A stretch of DNA of 64,000 nucleotides from JAEUHO01 sp046350655 (GTDB lineage: Bacteria > Planctomycetota > PLA2 > JAEUHO01). Positions 60,364-64,000 of this stretch are shown here, in pieces (within the stretch, counting starts at the first letter, position 1; every line of letters starts with the position of its first letter). Location: the NCBI GenBank assembly GCA_046350655.1, contig JAXMAB010000011.1, positions 82,009 to 146,008 on the forward strand, written 5' to 3'. The position numbers and the translations under genes were made by a program. The notes under the pieces were generated by a model, which was given only the letters and a program-made list of their open reading frames with translations, did no database searches and was not told where the DNA came from.

Positions 60364-61548
60364 TCAGCCCGCGACCGTCGGCGATGGGAGCGACGACTGC
60401 GGCAGCGGAGCCCCCCCGCCGGCCGGAGGCGGGCCCGCGGGCGGAGGAAACACCCGGGAACCGGCGGCGAGCGGGCCTCGCGGTCCCAGGAACGGGTCCA
60501 CACCGCGGAAGAGTGGCCGCGGATCGAGGCCCGCCGTCCCGCGACCGCGCGCCCGGGCGAGGAGCCACGGCGAGAGCAGCCCGTCGAGCGCGCGACGCAA
60601 CGTGCGTCGAGGACCGCGCGAGAGGAGCCGCCCGAGCGACCACGGCCGCACCCACGACCGGCGGTGGTCCTCCGCGAAGCCCATCGTGTGCGCGAGCCGC
60701 TCGTCAGTCGCGGGGAGCCCCCACCGCGCCGCGAACCGGTCGCGCGACCGACGGTTCCACGCCGGGCTCCACCGCGCGACGAAGAACGGCAGGTCGGTCG
60801 CGGTCAGCCGCGCCGGCGGCAGGTACGTCACGACCGCGCGCGGCTCGAACCAGACCTCGCCACCCGCCTCGCGGACCCGCAGGCAGAAGTCGGTGTGCTC
60901 CCCGAACGACGGCAGGTCCTCGTCGAGCCCGCCGATCGCCGCGAGCGCCGAACACCGCACCAGGATCGCGTGGAACTCCGCGAGCTCCGTCCGCGCCCGC
61001 GCGGCCGTCCGCCGCACCTCCGCCGCGGGCGCGCCCAGCCAGGCCTGCCGCTCCACGAGCCGGCGCCGGCCGTCCTCGACCTCGATCCGCGCGTCCCCGC
61101 CCGCGACGTGGACCTCGTCCGAGCGCCACGGCCCCTGCTGACACAGCGGCCCCACCGCCCACGCCGACGTCGCCTCCGCGCACGCGACCAGCGCCTCGAG
61201 CCAGCCCGGCGCCACGAGGACGTCGTTGTCGACGAAGGCCACGTACGGCGTCGCCACCCGCTCGACCGCGAGGTTGCGCGCACGATTGGGCGCGACGTAC
61301 CCGCGCCCCTGCACCACCGTCACGCCCGGCCGCGTCGCGAACCGCCGCGTGAGGCGCCGGCGCAGGTCCGGTGGCGTCCCCGCGTCCACCCACACGATCG
61401 GCACGTCTGCACCGGTGCGCGCGAGCACCGAGTCGAGCGACCGCGCCGACGCGCTCCACCGCTCGCGCGGGATCACGGCCACCGTGACCTTCGCCGCCGG
61501 CGAGCCGTCCCGACGAACGACCGACGGGGCGGAGTCGTCGGACGTCAC
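60364..61548 (-). CDS. Family 2 glycosyltransferase
   Basis: 394 residues. GT-A fold with VTVAVIPRERWSASARSLDS at the start, ARNLAVERVATPYVAFVDND carrying the DxD metal site, and FGEHTDFCLRVREAGGEVWF (the acidic catalytic-base region). It moves a sugar from a nucleotide donor to an unknown acceptor. The C-terminal ~50 residues are Pro/Gly-rich and contain a copy of the dispersed repeat (60472-60487). The start is GTG. No neighbouring polysaccharide genes are seen. Confidence 0.87.
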   Translation of the reverse strand: MTSDDSAPSVVRRDGSPAAKVTVAVIPRERWSASARSLDSVLARTGADVPIVWVDAGTPPDLRRRLTRRFATRPGVTVVQGRGYVAPNRARNLAVERVATPYVAFVDNDVLVAPGWLEALVACAEATSAWAVGPLCQQGPWRSDEVHVAGGDARIEVEDGRRRLVERQAWLGAPAAEVRRTAARARTELAEFHAILVRCSALAAIGGLDEDLPSFGEHTDFCLRVREAGGEVWFEPRAVVTYLPPARLTATDLPFFVARWSPAWNRRSRDRFAARWGLPATDERLAHTMGFAEDHRRSWVRPWSLGRLLSRGPRRTLRRALDGLLSPWLLARARGRGTAGLDPRPLFRGVDPFLGPRGPLAAGSRVFPPPAGPPPAGGGAPLPQSSLPSPTVAG

Positions 61549-61635
61549 GGCGGCGCACTCCCCCAGCGACCCGACGGACCCCGCGCCCGGCGCGCGACCG
61601 CGCGCGACGCCCCTCTCGCCGTCGACGCCCGTCTG

Positions 61636-61670
61636 CGACGCGCCGGCGGCGAGCGACCGCCGGCGCGTCG
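61636..61670 (-). terminator. 14-bp stem hairpin after tpx
   Basis: CGACGCGCCGGCGG and its exact reverse complement flank a 7-nt loop, beginning 14 bp past the tpx stop on the minus strand. It is a likely transcription terminator although no U-tract follows. Confidence 0.7.
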
Positions 61671-61684
61671 AGGATCGAACGGCG

Positions 61685-62215
61685 CTACTTCGCCGCGCGC
61701 GCGGCCGCGAGCGCCGCGTCGTAGGACGGCTCCTGCGTGATGTCGGCCACGTATTCGACGTGCCGCAGCACGCCCGCGCGGTCCACCACGAACACCGCCC
61801 GCGCCAGGAACCGCGTCAGCGGCCCCGACGTGATCGTCACGCCGTACGCGTCCCCGAACGCCGTCGCCCGATGGTCCGACAGCATCCGCACGGCCGTCAC
61901 GCCCGCCGCGCCGCACCACCGCTTCTGCGCCATCGGCAGGTCCACGCTGATCGTCTCGATCGCGATGCCGGGCACCTTCGCGGCCTCCGTGTTGAACCGC
62001 CGCGTCTCGAGGTCGCACACCGCCGTGTCGAGCGACGGCACCGCCGAGAACACCCGCACCTTGCCCGACGGCCCGCCGATCTTCACGACCGCCAGCGACG
62101 CGTCCACTACCTCCGCCACGGGCGCCGCGTCCCCGACCTTCAACGCCGGCCCGCGCAGGTCCACGGGATTGCCCTTGAGCTTCACGGCACCCACACGCAC
62201 GGTCGGAACGGCCAT
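61685..62215 (-). CDS. tpx: Thiol peroxidase Tpx (atypical 2-Cys peroxiredoxin)
   Basis: 176 residues, normal size. Peroxidatic Cys67 is in PSLDTAVCDLETRRFN (TxxC motif with Thr64) and resolving Cys101 in MAQKRWCGAAG, as in E. coli Tpx. It reduces lipid and hydrogen peroxides with electrons from thioredoxin. GGAG lies six bases before the ATG. It lies downstream of katG on the same strand but is separated by a terminator and 368 bp, so it probably has its own promoter. Confidence 0.93.
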   Translation of the reverse strand: MAVPTVRVGAVKLKGNPVDLRGPALKVGDAAPVAEVVDASLAVVKIGGPSGKVRVFSAVPSLDTAVCDLETRRFNTEAAKVPGIAIETISVDLPMAQKRWCGAAGVTAVRMLSDHRATAFGDAYGVTITSGPLTRFLARAVFVVDRAGVLRHVEYVADITQEPSYDAALAAARAAK

Positions 62216-62518
62216 CGACGTCTCCAGAGGAAGGGGGTCCGAGAACGTACCCGACCGGCCGGGGTCGGGGCACCCCCCGTCCATCGGGTCGAATGCGAGA
62301 CGCCGCCCTCCACGGGACGCACCCCCTCTCCGCCAACGCGAGGCCCGCTCGCCGACGCAAGGCCCGCTCGCCGACGCGAAACCCGTCCCGAGTCCCACCC
62401 CCGCCCCCCCCCCGCGCGGCCCGCGGGCCCGCGGCCCCCCGCGACCCCCGCGAGCCGGCGGGCCTCGCGGTCCCGAACCCTGACCGTCCTCGGTCGCCCG
62501 CACGGCGTGCCGACGAAG
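62216..62518. repeat. tpx upstream region with tandem and dispersed repeats
   Basis: A 19-bp unit, ACGCGAGGCCCGCTCGCCG, is repeated from 62336 to 62354 and 62355 to 62373, with a partial third copy to 62385. The half-site CGGGCCTCGCGGTCCC is at 62459-62474. All share the core of the genome-wide palindromic repeat. No gene is seen. The tpx promoter must lie here. Confidence 0.6.
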
Positions 62519-62548
62519 CGGCCGCCGCGGGAAGGCCCGCGGCGGCCG
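62519..62548 (-). terminator. 13-bp stem hairpin after katG
   Basis: CGGCCGCCGCGGG and its exact reverse complement flank an AAGG loop, 35 bp beyond the katG stop on the minus strand. Confidence 0.7.
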
Positions 62549-62583
62549 GAGGAGCGAACGAACGGAAGGTCGCGCGCGACGCG

Positions 62584-64000
62584 CTACTTCACGTCGAAGC
62601 GATCGAGCATCATCACCTTCGTCCACGCCTTGACGAAGTCCTGGACGAACTTCGTCTGCGCGTCGGAGGCCGCGTAGACCTCCGCGATCGCGCGCAGTTC
62701 GGCGCTCGAGCCGAAGGCGAGGTCGACCGGCGTCGCCGTCCACTTGACCTTGCCGGTCTTGCGGTCGAGGCCGTCGTAGAGCCCCTCGGTCGCCGACTTC
62801 GACCACTTCGTCGACATGTCGAGCAGGTTCACGAAGAAGTCGTTGGTCAGCGTGCCCGGTCGCGCCGTGAACACGCCGTGCGTGACGCCGCCCGCGTTGG
62901 CGCCGAGCGCCCGCAGGCCGCCCACGAGCACGGTCATCTCGGGCACCGAGAGCGTCAGCAGGTCCGCGCGGTCGATGAGGAGCTCCGCGGGCGAGCCCGC
63001 CTGGCCCTTCGCCCAGTAGTTACGGAAGCCGTCGGCCGTCGGCTCGAGCACCGCGAACGACGCCACGTCGGTCTGCTCCTGCGTCGCGTCCGTGCGGCCC
63101 GGGGTGAAGGGCACGACCACGTCCACGCCGGCGGCCTTCGCCGCCTGCTCGACCGCCGCGCCGCCCGCGAGGACGATCAGGTCGGCGAGCGAGACCTTCC
63201 GGCCGCCGGCCGCGGCGCCGTTGAACTCGGCCCGCACCGCCTCGAGGCGCGCGAGCACCTTCGAGAGCTCGGCCGGGTCGTTGACCGCCCAGTCCTTCTG
63301 CGGGGCGAGCCGGAGGCGCGCGCCGTTGGCGCCGCCGCGCATGTCGGTGCCGCGGAACGACGCGGCGGAGGCCCACGCCGTGCGGACGAGCTCGTGCACC
63401 GTCAGGCCCGACGCGAGCACCTTGCCCTTGAGCGTCGCCACGTCGGCCGCGTCGATCAGCGGGTGGTCCACCGCGGGGACCGGGTCCTGCCAGATCAGCT
63501 CTTCCTTCGGGACCTCGGCGCCGAGGTAGCGCGAGCGCGGACCCATGTCGCGGTGCGTGAGCTTGAACCACGCCTTGGCGAACGCGAGGCGGAACTCCTC
63601 GGGGTGCTCGACGAACCGCTTGGCGATCTTCGCGTACGCGGGGTCGAACTTCAGCGAGAGGTCCGTCGTGAACATGATCGGCGCGTGGCGCTTCGTCGGG
63701 TCGTGCGCGTCCGGGACGAGCCCGTCGCCCTTACCGCCGGCCGGGATCCACTGCGTGGCGCCGGCGGGGCTCTTGGTCTGGACCCAGTCGTAGGCGAAGA
63801 GGTTCTCGAGGTACTGCGTGCCCCACTGGGTCGGCGTGGAGGTCCACGCGCCCTCGAGCCCGCTCGTCACGGTGTCGCCCGCGTTGCCGCGACCGCACGT
63901 GCTCTCCCAGCCGAGGCCCTGGTGCTCGACGCCGGCGGCCGCGGGCTCGCGGCCCACGCACTTGCTCGGGTCGTGCGCGCCATGGGCCTTGCCGAAGGTG
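62584..64000 (-). CDS. katG: Catalase-peroxidase KatG, N-terminal part outside the window
   Basis: The last ~472 codons of KatG. The frame is open to the window edge; the first complete residues are TFGKAHGA, so the codon of the proximal heme His in GGHTFGK is split by the edge. C-terminal landmarks are all present: ENLFAYDWVQTKSPAGATQW, PIMFTTDLSLKFDP, GPRSRYLGAEVPKEELIWQD, DLIVLAGGAAVEQAAKAAGV and the final FVQDFVKAWTKVMMLDRFDV. KatG destroys hydrogen peroxide and can activate isoniazid in mycobacteria. A hairpin follows the stop. The catalytic distal residues cannot be checked here. Confidence 0.97.
   Translation of the reverse strand, partial: TFGKAHGAHDPSKCVGREPAAAGVEHQGLGWESTCGRGNAGDTVTSGLEGAWTSTPTQWGTQYLENLFAYDWVQTKSPAGATQWIPAGGKGDGLVPDAHDPTKRHAPIMFTTDLSLKFDPAYAKIAKRFVEHPEEFRLAFAKAWFKLTHRDMGPRSRYLGAEVPKEELIWQDPVPAVDHPLIDAADVATLKGKVLASGLTVHELVRTAWASAASFRGTDMRGGANGARLRLAPQKDWAVNDPAELSKVLARLEAVRAEFNGAAAGGRKVSLADLIVLAGGAAVEQAAKAAGVDVVVPFTPGRTDATQEQTDVASFAVLEPTADGFRNYWAKGQAGSPAELLIDRADLLTLSVPEMTVLVGGLRALGANAGGVTHGVFTARPGTLTNDFFVNLLDMSTKWSKSATEGLYDGLDRKTGKVKWTATPVDLAFGSSAELRAIAEVYAASDAQTKFVQDFVKAWTKVMMLDRFDVK

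Noticed and set aside
60095..61141. A plus-strand gene over the tRNA and the glycosyltransferase
   Set aside because: It is antisense to a GT2 gene with intact motifs and runs through the tRNA.

Overview
The window is very GC-rich (well over 70% by eye) and almost fully coding, with about 46 protein genes and one tRNA. The most likely source is an uncultured Planctomycetota-type bacterium. This is an inference from many exported lipoproteins with a poly-Gly stretch after the lipobox Cys, exported HEAT-like and VWA proteins, multi-PASTA and carboxypeptidase-regulatory-like surface proteins, an SUI1 protein and a DUF971 protein. No 16S gene is present to prove it.

Layout. 1-7.5 kb: signalling (a SpoIIE-type phosphatase cut by the window edge, a PilZ protein, a hybrid histidine kinase) mixed with two nucleotide-sugar enzymes (a DegT aminotransferase and a Gfo/Idh dehydrogenase coupled to a lipoprotein). 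7.6-9.7 kb: poly(A) polymerase/CCA-type nucleotidyltransferase. 9.8-14.7 kb: a minus-strand operon tetR-ric-porin-nrfH-nrfA for nitrite ammonification and nitrosative-stress repair. 14.8-19.8 kb: an FAD protein, mobA, a serpin-like protein, small membrane proteins, and a roughly 460-bp inverted duplication next to a HIT protein. 19.8-26.6 kb: a CPA2 antiporter coupled (or fused by an indel) to a DUF488 protein, an SUI1 protein, a nine-PASTA membrane protein and a zinc-ribbon protein. 26.7-30.4 kb: a glucose/sorbosone dehydrogenase-cytochrome c lipoprotein and a TPR-like exported protein. 30.5-34.6 kb: the aerobic benzoyl-CoA (box) genes boxC-boxB, divergent from a BoxR/BzdR-type regulator. 34.6-50.3 kb: an HPt protein, DUF971, MOSC, a thioredoxin-fold DUF255 protein, VWA and aspartyl-protease-like exported proteins, an aminotransferase, a hydrolase-parvulin fusion, a NYN nuclease, a LysM protein, CrcB, a metzincin lipoprotein and a HAD phosphatase. 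50.4-58.9 kb: large exported proteins of unknown role. 59-64 kb: a RibD/DHFR-like reductase, tRNA-Asn, a GT2 glycosyltransferase, thiol peroxidase and the C-terminal part of KatG.

How it works together. NrfHA reduces nitrite to ammonia in the periplasm, and RIC repairs Fe-S or di-iron centres damaged by NO. A TetR regulator with a 20-bp palindrome inside its own promoter probably controls the set. BoxB epoxidises benzoyl-CoA and BoxC opens the ring; the reductase BoxA and the CoA ligase must lie elsewhere. KatG and Tpx cover peroxide stress.

Three genome-level signals recur. First, GC-rich palindromic repeats sharing the core CGCGAGGCCCG (or its complement) sit after gene ends and inside protein linkers or tails; the best is a 40-bp perfect palindrome. 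Second, many starts have a TAnnnT hexamer 6-7 nt upstream and no Shine-Dalgarno, as expected for leaderless mRNAs. Third, neighbouring genes are often joined by 4-bp ATGA/GTGA stop-start overlaps.
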